From: Cricetomys ansorgei
Lineage: Eukaryota; Chordata; Mammalia; Rodentia; Nesomyidae
Assembly: GCA_026225945.1 (NCBI GenBank)
Contig: JAMJFZ010003624.1
Coordinates: forward strand, 8,698,501-8,762,500
Length of the DNA stretch: 64,000 nt
Direction: 5' to 3'
Shown: positions 1 to 11,711 of the stretch, one piece after another
Layout: every line of letters starts with the position of its first letter
How positions within the stretch are numbered: the stretch's first letter is position 1
The notes under the pieces: model-generated
The model's database searches: none
The model's input: the letters and a program-made list of their open reading frames with translations, nothing else
What the model was told of the DNA's origin: nothing
Position numbers and translations under genes: made by a program

Positions 1-1600
1 CTCCTGCTCACCCGCTTGCCTCCCACCTGCAGCCAGTGTTCGGAGGCTCTCTGTATAATTTGTCATCTGCTTCTGAAACATGCTGTGCCTTTTCCCCCAC
101 TGCCCCTCCTCTCCCATGCATGACTAATTCTGACATGTCGTAAGGACATTTGAGCTGTGCTTAGTGGCCTCTGGAAGTCCTCCTGGGTGCTCCCCCGTAC
201 TCATCCCCCTCCTCCCACTCTGGCTCTGTTCACACAGGGCTCCTTCTGAGCCTAAGAGTGCTCAATGCTCCCAGGGTACCGTTCTTGTTATTTGCTGTTC
301 TGGGCAGTTGTCACCAGACCACAAAAGTCTACTGAGACAGCCCTGCTCACGGCCGTAGTAATAGTAATAACTCCAAGCAAGCTGGTCCGGATAAGCAGTT
401 AGAAGAAGAGGTTCGGGGAAGCTTCATAGTTTTCTATTGAGTTGGAGAGTAGGAAAGTTGATGTTCTGGGAAGCAGAGGGACCATAGAGTGGGCCGGGGT
501 TGCCTGAGCTGTGGACTGTGCCTTCTTCTCCCAAGTGTGAGGTGTGGGAGTGGCTAATGAGCTCTGTCCCCAGAGGGTGGAGTGAGAGCAAATACATGGC
601 AGGAGCTGAAAAGCTGATCCTGGCCGTGCCCTGGGATGAATAGGCTTTCTATAGACTGTGGGGAGGAAGGGAAGCTCACACGGAAAAAGATTAGTGCTGC
701 ACAGGTCAGGGTATTTGGGCGAAAGGTTGGAGCAGTGATTTCCTGTTCCAGACTTGGTAGTGAGGGAGAGCAGAGAAGCATTTAGGAGGGTGGTTACGGG
801 GAGCTGGGACTGCCAGGCCAAGGTGTTTCGGTCTTACACACACATCCCGGCTCACAGCTTCCAAGAGATGGGAGCAAGCAGACTGAGTGGAAGAAGACTG
901 AGCCTGGAGAGGTTTTTGGAGATAGGGGTCTAGGCAGGAGGCATCCCAACCCAGCAGAACACTGGGCCCACCATGCGTGTGTTTGAAGAAGTTGAGTGCC
1001 CTGTGCTAGGCAACGGGGACTCGTAGGCACACAGAAGTCCCTTAGAAAGCAAAATAATAATAATTTTGCGTAATAGTGCGAAAATCGCAACCTGGAAGCC
1101 AATCCACAGGTGACGATGCAGGGAAGCAGGATCTCTCTCAGGATCTCAGGGATCTCAGATCTGTAACGCACAATGCCCTCTATGTGTGCTGCAGGGGGAT
1201 TGCTGTCAGCAGCCTCTTTAAACCATCTCCTGCCTCTTCTTTTGCTTCCTCATCTTCCCTCACACGAGGTATCCAGGTCTCCTTTTAGCGCCTAAGTCAG
1301 GGAACACTACCCCTGCCTCCAGCCCTGCAATGGCTCCTGCCACACTCCAACTAAAAGGAAAAGCTGTAGTAGCAAGGCATCGCCTAACCCCCCTCCACCC
1401 TCCATCTCCTTTCTGGCCTGTCTCCATCAACTCTGGTCATCTGCTCCAGGTAAAAGGCCTCTACTAGGCTCTTCACATTCCCTGCAGTGCTCTCCCTTGG
1501 GCCTTTCCCCTCAGCTCGCCTGTCCCATGTCAGATTATCACCTATCTGAAGCAGATAGATGGTCACATGTTACTCAGCCAGCGTGTTTAAACACTGGAAA
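1..1600. other. Unique intronic sequence, no gene seen
   Basis: No exon-like or clear repeat sequence. The interval around 1320-1540 faintly resembles the 3' part of an old LINE2, but not enough to call. Confidence 0.4.
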
Positions 1601-2075
1601 CTTGTCATCTGAAAGTTCATCTCCCTGATGACCCAGTTCTTCCAGTCCTGGGCGTTTCTCTGAAGGAGTCCGCACCAAGGCATCACTGCAATACTTGTAT
1701 ATCGATGCTTATTGCGATGGCTAAGCTGCGGAACCAACACAGATGTCCCGCGACAGAAAAATGGATTCAGAAGCCGCGGTTATAGACACACAGTGGGATT
1801 TCTCAAATCATAAAGAGCGGAGTAATGCCATTTGCAGGAACGTGCATGCAGTTAGAGATCGTCGTGTGTGGAATGAGTTAAGCCAGTCTCAGAAAGACAA
1901 ATATGTTTTCTCTCATTTGTGGTTCATAGTTAGAAAAAAAAATAAATCACATGCACGTATATATGGAATGAAAGTGAAGGAGATCCTCGGAGGAACAAAG
2001 ACAGTAAAGGGAGGGGGAAGGCCGGGAAAAGAGAGGGTGTAAGGGGAGTATGCTCAATGTGAAATATACCTTGGA
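1600..2075 (+). mobile_element. Truncated L1 (Lx-like) 3' end
   Basis: Decayed end of L1 ORF2 followed by a rodent-type 3' tail. The telling pieces are a 'cacttgtatat..atg' segment, 'gctaagctgcggaaccaac', 'atgccatttgcaggaac', 'agccagtctcagaaagac' and the 'ttttctctcatttgtgg' block, then a purine-rich 'gtgtaaggggagtatg' tail. The 99-codon open frame at 1743-2042 is this ORF2 remnant running into the 3' UTR and is not a gene. Confidence 0.75.
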
Positions 2076-2099
2076 TGGAAATTAATTAATTGACAGGTT

Positions 2100-2200
2100 A
2101 ATTACTATGTAGCCTTGGCTGGCCTAGAACTCACAGAGATCCACCTACCTCTGCCTCCTAAGTACTGGGATGAAAAGCGTGCACCACCATGTTTGGCCAA
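2100..2200 (-). mobile_element. B1 SINE, 5'-truncated and old
   Basis: Antisense B1: 'ggctggcctagaactcacag', 'ctgcctcctaagtactggga', then 'gcgtgcaccaccatg'. Inserted just 3' of the L1 tail. Confidence 0.75.
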
Positions 2201-2209
2201 TTATGAAAT

Positions 2210-3844
2210 TTTAAATTAAATAAATAAATGTATTTTTAGGGCAAGTACAAAATAGGAGATATAGCACTATCCACCTTAAAGAAATAAATGTAAATGAAAA
2301 ACTAAACCCATTGGAACCTGACGCCCTGCCCTTGATCCAGCGTCTCAGACTTTGTCCAATCCTGTGTTGCTTGTAGCTCTAAAGCTACATCACTCCCTGT
2401 ATTTCTTCTGGTCAGACCAGTCTGGCTCAAAGCAGCCCAGCAATGCAGGTTGGGTAAATTGTGATTTATCTGCAGCTATGAATGTGGCCTAGATAAAGTC
2501 CTCCCTACAAAGTAGATTTTCATTATAAGAAAGAACATTTGATCAAAATTTATGATGTTCTGTATAAAGATAAATTATGTATTTCCCCTGATTTTTGTTT
2601 TTGCTCCAAATGACATTTTCTCTCGGAGACTTTTAGAGCATATTTTGTACATATTTTGTAAAATATGTACAATAACTAGGGAAAAAAATGTGAAGGTGGC
2701 TTTTCAAAGGAAAACCCACTTGGCAGAGGGGTTAAATCACATATTCAGAAGCGTCTGTAATCTGCAAGGCTATAGTAGAGTATTCAAGCCTTGTGGAGAG
2801 ACAGTAAGGCATTACAGTCTCGTAAGGCATTCTGATAGTCCTACGAATCAGTGACAGCTCCATCGTTTGCACCTGTGGGCCTTTCTCTCGTCACCCCATT
2901 ACCCTGTGCCCCTGGCATGCCAGCACACAGTACACCCCACAAACATACGATATGGAAACAGAATACGTGGAAAAGGACACAGAGGGTTTAGGTTGGTGTT
3001 TTGTATGTGTCAGCATGTCCTGCCACTTGGTTTTGTTCTGTGGGTACACACACACGCACGCACGTGAGTGAGCCTGCCATCTTCCAAGTCACTTCCAAAG
3101 GTCAGCTTTATCTCTTCCGTCCCTTGCTAAAAGGTAGAACGTGTGGGTGTTTCATACCATCTGTTGCAGAGCCCAGTAGCGCATTTTCTCAGAGCAGTAA
3201 TCTCTTTTCAGTGTGTAAACATTGGTCCTGGGAGGGAAACAGAAAACCTCTTTATGTATAAAATACAGATATGCACATTGTACATAAATTTTGGGGTGCA
3301 GGAGCATGTGCTTTTTATAGTCCAGTGGAGAGATTTGCACCCCAGATGTGAGCATTAGAACACAGACTTACTGTAGCCGAGATCATTTGGGTCTTTAGGG
3401 TTCCTCATGCCAACTCAAGTCTTGAAAGGCACTTGTTGGGCTCCCAGGGCTGGCTGTCAGGAGCAGAGCTTGGGAGCAGGAAGGCTGTTTGAAATGTCTA
3501 GCATAAGTAAGTTGTCTCCCCCAGAAGCAGGAAGTCGTGCTCTTGACTCTAAACCTCTGCCATCAGCCTCCCTCCCTTTGATGTCTTTGTCTCTCATTCT
3601 CCTTGGGTCCCCTCTTCTAACTGACCAGTCTTCTCATTTCCATTTCAAAGTTTCTGGGAGAGAAAAATGGGTAACCACATCCTGCTCCTGGATTAAACAG
3701 AACTCCACGGAGCAGCACAGTGGGATAGATAGATGCTCTGGCCCTGAGGACTGGCAGCCTGAGTCCTCTGTTGTATCAGCTCAGGGATTGGGCTGATGCC
3801 TATTGGACAGTGTTCTTTCTGGTTCCCGTCTTCTTGAAGAAAGG
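2210..3844. other. Unique intronic sequence
   Basis: AT-rich with a few open frames under 130 codons that overlap one another and resemble no known protein. Apart from the palindrome at 2647-2670, nothing can be supported. Confidence 0.4.
2647..2670. repeat. 24-bp palindrome (11-bp arms, 2-nt centre)
   Basis: Arm gtacatatttt at 2647-2657 and its exact reverse complement at 2660-2670, separated by 'gt'. AT-rich. Confidence 0.9.
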
Positions 3845-4140
3845 GATCCAGCCTGGATGCAGTTTAGGCAGAATTTTATTCATTAAAAGCAAAGAAGAGT
3901 GCACGCTGGAGAGAGATGGGAGCAGACTGTCCCTAAGGGGAAGTCGCAAGCCCACTGGGCTCTGCACGGTAGATTTTTAAGAGGCTTCTCATAGTCCCTT
4001 CTCTCTGATTATTTAAGCATTGAGTTCCTCCCCTTGGGCACCACTCGGGTTCACCAAACTCTCCTGTGCGCGCTCTTGTGCTGAGGCGTCTCTGCCGATT
4101 TCCCTTGGCTGCTTTCTTTGTGGCATATGTAATCATTAGG
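3845..4140 (-). mobile_element. Possible LTR-retrotransposon (MaLR-type) remnant
   Basis: Read on the - strand it has an AATAAA-like signal near its 3' end (tttattcatt on the + strand at about 3877-3886). Its composition recalls rodent non-autonomous LTRs ('agcccactgggctctgc', 'tttttaagaggcttct'). No terminal dinucleotides or target duplication were confirmed, so this is weak. Confidence 0.25.
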
Positions 4141-4639
4141 AAAGTGCTTTGTCTCCTTCATTTCTGACACGACTGGAAGAATCTAACCTGAGCTACGAAG
4201 ACATCAAGCCACAACGAGTCATTTTAACTATCGGGAGACAAAGCTACCCAAATACAGTCATGGTTTCCTTGGTTACTTCACATCTAGTTAACTACCTGTT
4301 TCATCTGGTCAGGATGTATCTAACCACAAAGGGGGTGGAGCTACATGACATCCTTCTCCATCCTGCTCATGTCTGCCCAGCTACTACCTATTTCAGCTGG
4401 AAGACGATGTGCCACCCAAGAGCAACCCACAGCTTTCTGGACCTAAGGATGTCCTTAGACCCTTACACTGAAGGCTGTGGTGTGGTGCTGTGTGCAGAAT
4501 ACTTACCAGCCTCATGAGGCTTAAATTCCTGGATTGAGCATTGAGTAGTGATTATCACTGAGGGTTTTCCATTGAGGTTCCTTTCAGCATTTGCTTGGGA
4601 CAAAAATTGTTGAAGATTTTTTGGTGGTGGTGGTGGTTT

Positions 4640-4767
4640 CATTGCTTTTTTTTTGAGACAAGATCTCACTATGTAGACCAGGCTAGCCCCATACTCATAG
4701 AGAGTTTGCCTAACCTGCCTTTGACTCTCAAGTGCTTGGATTAGAGGCATGTGCCACTGTGCCTGGC
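4640..4767 (-). mobile_element. B1 SINE
   Basis: Poly-T, then 'gagacaagatctcactatgt', 'agaccaggctagcc' and 'gtgccactgtgcctggc': antisense B1, moderately diverged. Preceded by a short (TGG)n run. Confidence 0.8.
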
Positions 4768-5240
4768 AAAGTTTTCTAATGACTTAAGTCAAGGTTTGTC
4801 TTCACATCAGCAAAGGAAAACTGGATCCAGCCTTTTGGGATATGTTGGAGATGGTACTTACAGCTCCTGTGGTCTACACCTTTAAATGATGAGAAGCTTG
4901 AAGATAGAGAGTCTGTAATCTTTATCTATTCCCTCAGCATCTTCAGCAAATAAATGTTTAGCACATGCAGTTTTCAGTAAGTTTTGTGATCCAGCCTTAG
5001 TTTCCAGGCTGTGGAAAGTTCTGATATCTTTTTACATTGTTTTTTGTTTCTGTTTGTTTTGTTTTACAATTTTTAGTTAGAAATTTTTGACCATCAATTA
5101 TGAAAGAAATAAGACAGAAGAGGGAAATTTCTGCGTGTAAAAGAAAGCGCAATCTCCTTAATGTGTAAGGAACCTCTTTCAAATACGGAATGAATGCTCA
5201 GTTGGAACACTTTTGCCTACTTTAATAATAGGTCATGCAT

Positions 5241-5410
5241 AGCCAGGCAGTGGTGGTACACACCTTTAATCCCAGCACTAGGGAGGCAGAGGCAGGCGGA
5301 AGTCTGTGAGTTCGAGGCCAGCCTGGTCCACAGAGTGAGTTCCAGGGCAGCCAGAGTTACAAGAGAGAAGCCTTGTCTTACAAAAAACAAACAAACAACA
5401 ACAACAATAG
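5241..5410 (+). mobile_element. B1 SINE with 17-bp target-site duplication
   Basis: Starts 'agccaggcagtggtggtac' and runs through 'tttaatcccagcac' and 'gagttcgaggccagcctgg' to an A-rich tail with (CAA)n. It is flanked by taataataggtcatgca at 5223-5239 and the same 17 bases with one change at 5411-5427. Confidence 0.92.
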
Positions 5411-5479
5411 TAATAATAGATCATGCACACTGAAAAGCAGTAACTGTGGAACACATACAAACTCACCTCACCGGAGTCA

Positions 5480-5830
5480 GTCAGATTATAAAATACAACC
5501 CATTTTGCCTATCCGTTTGGCAAAGATTAAAGGATGGTATTACGGTTAGGGTGACAGGAAACCTCATTCATGCTTTTCAGGTGGGGGTATAAGTAACAGA
5601 TACTCTCTCGAGGGAGGGTGACTTGGCAGAAGGTGCTTCTCTGTGGCTCAGCAGATTCTTCTCCAGGCGTGTTTATTGCCACGTTATTTACAGAAGTGAG
5701 AAGTAAACAACCTGTGTGTTCAGGAGGAAGTGACTGCTTGGCGGAACTGTATCGACATGAAGATGTGTTTCTATCATTGAAAATTCAGTTTGTGAAGGAT
5801 AATGATTTTGTCTGACTGGCATAGAATCAC
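5480..5830 (+). mobile_element. Possible ancient L1M ORF2 3' fragment
   Basis: Pieces such as 'tttggcaaagattaaa', 'gtttattgccacgttattta' and 'agtaaacaacctgtgtg' resemble the end of mammalian L1M ORF2. Heavily diverged. Confidence 0.4.
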
Positions 5831-6427
5831 GTAAAATAATAACCTAAGGTATATGTTGAATAAATTAATATAAATTTGCTTAATGCTGATTATATCTATT
5901 GCTGGGTAAAGCAACTGAAGTTCTTGATACTTTTTTTAATTTTTTGAGTCTTCATAATAGACAAAAATCACTCACATTTTCAGAAAAAAAATTATTGAGT
6001 ATTGCAGAGCCTGGCATATGGAAATAGAATTCTTAGCTGTATAATAGAATACCCATTAGTATAATCCTTTAATGATGCTTTTTCTTTAAAGGGTCTAACT
6101 ACTGGCTCATAAAAGGCAAGCGGTTTGATAAAAATACCCCAGTGTTAATTTACACTCTGTAACAGGTTATTGAAACAGAAAGCTCAATAGAATCAGTGTA
6201 GAAGAGTAGACAGAAGGAGTACTTCCCAGCCAAAAGGTCTCAGATTAGACTCTTGGTTGTGGTGGTGACCTTTAATGGTTTATTTAATTTCTTGGACCTG
6301 ATAAAAAGCACTGGTAAAATGCTGTCAGCTCTCTCTGTTCTCACAGGACCACGGCCTGGCAGTGCTAGATCAGTGTGTAGGAACCCTTAGCACAGAGAGG
6401 CTCGGTAAGCTGATGCTGCCCAATACC
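5831..6427. other. Unique AT-rich intronic sequence
   Basis: No repeat or exon recognised. Confidence 0.4.
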
Positions 6428-6568
6428 CCCAATTGAGACAGAGTCTCACTGTGTAGCTCTGCCAGGCCTGGAAGTTGCTATATGGACCAGACTGGCCTTG
6501 GCCTTGAACTCACAGAGGTCTGCCTGCCTCTGCCTTCCTAGTGCTGGGATTAAAGGTATGTGCCCCAT
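6428..6568 (-). mobile_element. B1 SINE
   Basis: Antisense B1 with 'gagacagagtctcactgtgt', 'cttgaactcacagaggtctg' and 'tgctgggattaaaggtatgt'. A short extra segment follows the 5' third. Confidence 0.75.
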
Positions 6569-6862
6569 TCCCAGTGTCATGGTTCTTCTTATGAGGACAT
6601 ACTTTCAGGAGAGGCATGGTCTTTTTTTTTCCAAAAGGCTCAAACTAGAAAGCATGACATTGCAATGATTGATCACTTTAAGGGGGGCCATTATAATGGT
6701 GCATTTATTTTCTGCCTCATAAATTTTAATAGGTTACACTTTAATGTTGTTTTCCATGCATTGCTTCTGTAGATCAGAAATCTGGATGTGGCTTTACGGA
6801 GGCCTCTGTGTAGGGTCTCTCAAGGCTACCTGGAGAGTGTCACTGAGGCTGATTTTCACCGG

Positions 6863-6884
6863 GGAGCTTTGCTAGCAAAGCTCC
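6863..6884. repeat. Perfect 22-bp palindrome
   Basis: ggagctttgct at 6863-6873 is followed immediately by its exact reverse complement at 6874-6884. There is no spacer and the arms are not simple repeat. Confidence 0.95.
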
Positions 6885-8254
6885 ATCCTTGTCCTGTCCA
6901 TCATTGCTGTGGTTGGCGGCATTCAGTTCTCTGAGGTCACAGGATTCATGGCAACTTGCCTTTCAGAGCCAGGAAAAGGTGGGAAGCAAGAAAGACAAGC
7001 AAGAGACAGCAGTATGCAGTGTAGTTCCTGATCTACAAAACGCGTAGTCTGACATCTTGCCAGTGTAATGGTGGTCAGAGGCAAGCATGGCTCGGGGAGG
7101 TGTGGCCTCCCCGGGGGATGGTGTGAAAGGCATCAGTTTGCTGCAAATGGCATGGACATTCTTATGTGTTTCCAGCACGGAACGGGCAAATGTGCTATTT
7201 TAGAAGACAGTGGAGAGTAGCTGAGGAAAGCATTGGCTTTTTTAATAGCATTGTTGTCTGGAAAACAAAATGAAGCCACACTGTGCTTGCTCAGAATTAA
7301 CTGCGAACGGCTGAGAGTCCCGCCTTCTACCCCTCCACAATTTAGAACACATTGAGCCCATGGCTCTCTTCCTGGAAAAATCCTGTTATCTGAGATCTTC
7401 CGAGCTAGGGAGAGTAATTAAACAGTACTTCCAAGATGATTTCAGCCGTCATTACAAAGTGCCCTAGATTCTCGCTTCTGTCATTGTTTGCGGAGTCTTT
7501 GTAAGGGTGCAAATAAGTACCCTTTGTTTCACGAAGAGTCATCGCTGGGCTTTAAGTTCTCATCTGTTCTCTAGGTTGAAGACAAGGCCTTTTGGGGTTG
7601 TGGTGAACTAGCATTCTCACACTGGGTGTTCTCTGCTGGCTCGTCCCCACCCTCGCTTGAGTTAGCTGAGTCAATTCTGCTGTTCATAGGAAAATGTTGA
7701 TGAACAATGATTAGACTCTAGTCGGTATTACAAAAGCCAAGATGAAGTTGCTTTGGGAAGAACAGAAACACAGAGAAATACAAAACAAAACACTTGGGAA
7801 GTATGGTTGTAATCTAGAAGATAAGAAAGGATGACTGGACATACTCCTTACAGGGGTAAGCCGCCCACCCTGATGGCGCCTTTCCTTGGTACACAGGCGT
7901 GCTGGCTGCAGCATGGTTCACTTCCAATGGCCACACGCTCGAGGAATTAGAGTCTGAAATATTTCACAACTCCCCCAACTCAACATGTCCTAATTGACCA
8001 AACCTCATATGAAAACAACCCAACCTCCCATTTTAGTACCAAACTGTGAGGCCGGAGAACCTGTGTAGATCCCACATTTTCCATGCTGAGTCCGCACTGA
8101 GCCCACCCGAGTGAGCGTGTGGAATGTGGGGTGTAGCCTGGCTTCAGCATTTTCTTAATGTCACGTGTTTGCACAATGCTCAACTTTGCAGATTATTTTC
8201 CTGTCTCCTCTCCATTGAATGCCCCTAAATTTGGGGGAGGTGGGATGGGGAGGA

Positions 8255-8320
8255 GACAGATTATATCCACTCCACAGAAGAGGAAAGCGAGGCTCAAGAG
8301 GTTACAGAGAGCCTCAACCT
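8255..8320 (-). mobile_element. MIR fragment
   Basis: Matches the antisense MIR core by pattern: 'cacagaagaggaaagcgagg' then 'ctcaagaggttac'. Confidence 0.4.
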
Positions 8321-9740
8321 CCTCATTTCCAATCCCAGACACATTTTGTTAATGAGCTGCAATGAAAAGCGAGTTAAGGTTAAATGAAAATCTCGATGTG
8401 TTCCCTGAACCCAGCAAACAGCCAGTGAATGACAGCTCATGCTACAGTTCACACTGGCCTCAGCAAACACCTAGTCTGGTATCATAGTTGAATGAGCTCA
8501 CTGGTGTCTCTGCCTCAAAGGGGTCAGGGACTTTGGGCTTACAACTCAAGTGGAGAAGGAAATGCTAAGGCGTCTCTGGGGTTTGTGCAGATCTCTGCTT
8601 GGTCCCTAGGGCTCTAGATAGTATCCTAGACAGAGGAGTTGCTGTGATGTGGGGTGGAAGACGAAGGAAGAAGATGGGCAGAGGAGAGCAGGTCCACCAG
8701 GCGGCTTACAGCAAGTCCTTTGATTGGCTACTCAGGTGTATTAGCGATTCCTTGAGAAAAAGAAAAGGAGTATGGGGATGTGATGGGGTTCCCCTACTGT
8801 GACATCAGAGAAGGTGTGTCGTCTCCTCACCTGCCTATAGAGTAGTGCTAATTGGCCTCATTCAGCTCCACCACTGTGACCCTCACAGGAGAAATCCCTG
8901 TCGTGCACTAACGCCACCTATAACCGCCACGATGTATTCAGCTGGCCATCTTCCTTCATGTGTGCAGGGATGTATTTTTCTGGAACTCAAGCAGCCAGCT
9001 TCTCTCTTTGGCCTCTGTCTTTGATCAAATAGAAAGAGACTCTTGGCAGACTTACTCTTAAACTGTGCTGCAGCCATTGTTGTCCCTGTCCTTACCTGGT
9101 TCCCCTTCACATCATCAGAACAAACGGATGCTGTAGGAGGAATGTTCTCCACCTTCCAGCTCCAGGCCTGAATGGGTATTTGTAAAACATACCCAGCCCC
9201 CAGCTCTCTTAAATGTTACTATTTTAACTTACCTAAAGCATGATGTCGTGTTTTTAGAGGAAGGCTATAGTGTGAAGGTATCACAGTAACACAGCTGTAC
9301 AAAAAAGCTTGCTCTTTCTCCTGACTCTTGGACTACTAGCTGTAGTAACCTAGGATACATGGGAACAGGGTGTAAGCGGACTGCAAGGATCCGCAAGTCA
9401 ATTTCCCTTCCCCTAAACATAGCAGGCTTATTTCTCTTCCTCTTGTTGCACCCACTGGGTATTGGCGTCCCTGACGTGATTCACACGGAATGAAGCCACT
9501 GGCCTGAAGTGCCAGTGATTGCTCATTGATGGTAGGGGACCTAGGAAGTGGGGAGTTCTTCCCGCAGCTCAACCGCATGGCTAGGATTCGTCACCACAGT
9601 GTTGTCACAGCTTTAAAGTGTTCATCTCATTCATTGAAAAATGCTCAGAAATTACAGAGCCTAAGAAGAAAATACATATTGTGTACAACCTTATTTTAGA
9701 ATACTTTCTTGTCTTTGCTCTGCCTCTCTTTGACTTCTAG

Positions 9741-9745
<5 letters not shown>

Positions 9746-9771
<26 letters not shown>

Positions 9772-9772
9772 T
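9746..9772. repeat. Poly-T tract (27 T)
   Basis: Uninterrupted T run followed by a short GT stretch. It could be the tail of a lost antisense retroelement, but no SINE body is recognisable 3' of it. Confidence 0.95.
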
Positions 9773-10094
9773 GGTGTGTGCGTGTGAAGTATGTCATGTC
9801 ATGTCTACAGAATTGCATAGATAGTATATGTCCAATTCAGGGAACACTGAATATGCAAATTTTCCTCACCTGACTAGACCACCTTCACGCTGGATGGCTT
9901 GAACTTCTTTTGCTTTTGGGAACTAGCTTCTATTTGTGTTGTTTGATATTATCTTCCTTTTCCCACTCTATCATAATCATCTTCCTTTGCTAACATTAGT
10001 TTAGGTTGTTGCCCTATGTTTATAAGGTAAAGGTAACCCCAGGTTGGGGCTAGCCTATTCTAATGATAATTGCTATTGGAAGCCTGCACTTTGG

Positions 10095-10205
10095 CAGGCA
10101 TCCTTTAATTCTGTTGCACTCTCAGAACTGCAGTGTTGCCCACATGACAGATGTGGAAACTAAGTTTCAGAATGTTTCAAGAAACTGCCAAAGTAATGTT
10201 GCAAA
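10095..10205 (-). mobile_element. MIR fragment
   Basis: Antisense MIR pattern: 'catgacagatgtggaaacta', 'agtttcagaatgtttcaag' and an A-rich end. Diverged, as expected for an element older than rodents. Confidence 0.5.
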
Positions 10206-10829
10206 AGAACCAAGATCTGGACCTAAGTCGGAGCCTTTCCATACCCACCCATTCCCACCACGGACACACTTTTCTTACTGGGCAGTATGTTAGAAGCACA
10301 AAGAATATTAAAATAACTGATTATTAAGTGTAGTATTTCTGCCTATTTCTAGGCAAGGATAACACTAGTTTGTTGTTTGTTTGTTTTTGGCTTTTTATTT
10401 GTAGATGTGAGAAAAATGGAAATGAAGACAAACTTCTATACGATTTATAGAAAAGAAATTGCCTTTTTAAAAATCGTAATTCTTTCTTGTATGGGTTTTA
10501 GTTTTTGATTGCGTGGTTGATTAGATTGGAGACCACCATCGCCACGATACCAGGCTGAAAGAAGATTTCTTAGTAAACAGAGCAGTACTGCATGCAAAGG
10601 TCTGCTTGTATTCAGAGGGTCTGCGGCTCTGTCCCCCTCCAGCTCCCACCCCCACACACACACTGCTTTGAAGTCCAAGCCTGCGTGTTCTGAGCAGCAC
10701 CCTGCTGCATTTCTTAATCATTGTGCTTCTGTAATCGTACGTCTGGGGAGGGGGGCACTCTATTCTCCCTGGCTTTGCCCATGGAAACATTTGCCCTGCT
10801 AGGTCTAGGAGAATAAAATGGTTGTTCTG

Positions 10830-10843
10830 GTTGCTGTGGCAAC
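10830..10843. promoter_or_regulatory. RFX X-box-like inverted repeat
   Basis: GTTGCTGTGGCAAC resembles the RFX-family consensus GTTGCCATGGCAAC, differing only at two central bases. It lies in unique sequence. Binding is inferred from the motif alone. Confidence 0.4.
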
Positions 10844-11487
10844 TACGTTGTCAGGCTCAAAGCTGACTAGAAAGTTCTGCTGCTTCTGTGTGGAAAGAGA
10901 GAGACTGACGTGGCCCCAGACAGACATGGCTGCTCGTTATATTCCACAGGTGTAGTCACGGGGCCATGCTGGGTTACACAGGTGCACAAGAAACAAGACG
11001 AAGAAGACTGGGGCTGTTCAGACAGCAAAGCATCATTCCTGGGTCCAACTGTTGGTTTTCACATAGCGTGGTGTAGCTCTTATTAAATTTAATGAGGCAA
11101 CAATGCCGGATTCAGCCATGTATTTACTAATCGAGGCGTCACCGCCGGCTCTACAACTGTGTCTTTGTAGGGTATGAAAATTCACTGCTGACAAGAGAGC
11201 AAAACACTGAACTGTTCTTTCCAAATGGCTGCTAAATGTCAGCGGCCACTACCATTCGTCGAGGAGGACGGAAGGAACAAAAGAAGCCATCATTCGCGTG
11301 GATGTTTGAATTCTTGTACGGGTGTCTAACTTTGAATAGTTCTAATCATAATCATGCCTGGATTGAAATGAATTTCCTAAAATTGAGTCCTGGGAATACT
11401 ATGACAGGAAACATGTATTTTTGTGATCCGAACTCATAAAACATATTTTTTTAAAAATCCTCTCTCTAAAATGGAAGTAATTCTTGA

Positions 11488-11711
11488 CACTAGAGAGATG
11501 GCTCAGCCATTAAGAGCACTTGCTGCTCTTACAGAAGACCAGGGTTTAGAGCCCAGCACCCACATGGCAACCCACAACTCTCTATGACTCCAGTTCCAGG
11601 GGATCCGATGCCCCCTCCTGGCCTCCTACAATACCAGGTGTACATGTATGTACATGCATGCAAGCAGGGAAAAAACTCATGCACATAAAATTAAATCTTT
11701 TTTTTTTTTAA
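11488..11711 (+). mobile_element. B2 SINE, near full length
   Basis: 'agagagatggctcagccatt', 'aagagcacttgctgctctt', 'gcccagcacccacatggcaa', 'ccagttccaggggatcc', then an A-rich end running into a T run. The tRNA-like A-box region is preserved. Confidence 0.85.

Larger units (their letters stand above)
6570..9745. other. Long stretch of mostly unique intronic sequence
   Basis: Contains the 22-bp palindrome at 6863-6884 and a short MIR-like piece at 8255-8320. About 6740-6950 may be an ancient interspersed repeat but could not be assigned. No exon with IQGAP similarity and no long open frame. Confidence 0.4.
9775..11487. other. Unique intronic sequence with MIR and an RFX-like motif
   Basis: Holds a MIR fragment (10095-10205), an X-box-like motif (10830-10843) and a repeat-free stretch at 11030-11300 with several CpGs. 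No coding exon seen. Confidence 0.4.

Noticed and set aside
1743..2042. 99-codon + strand open frame
   Set aside because: Remnant of L1 ORF2 and 3' UTR, not a host gene.
3845..4140. Functional endogenous retrovirus
   Set aside because: At most a weak LTR-like resemblance. No gag/pol/env-like reading frame, primer-binding site or paired LTR seen.
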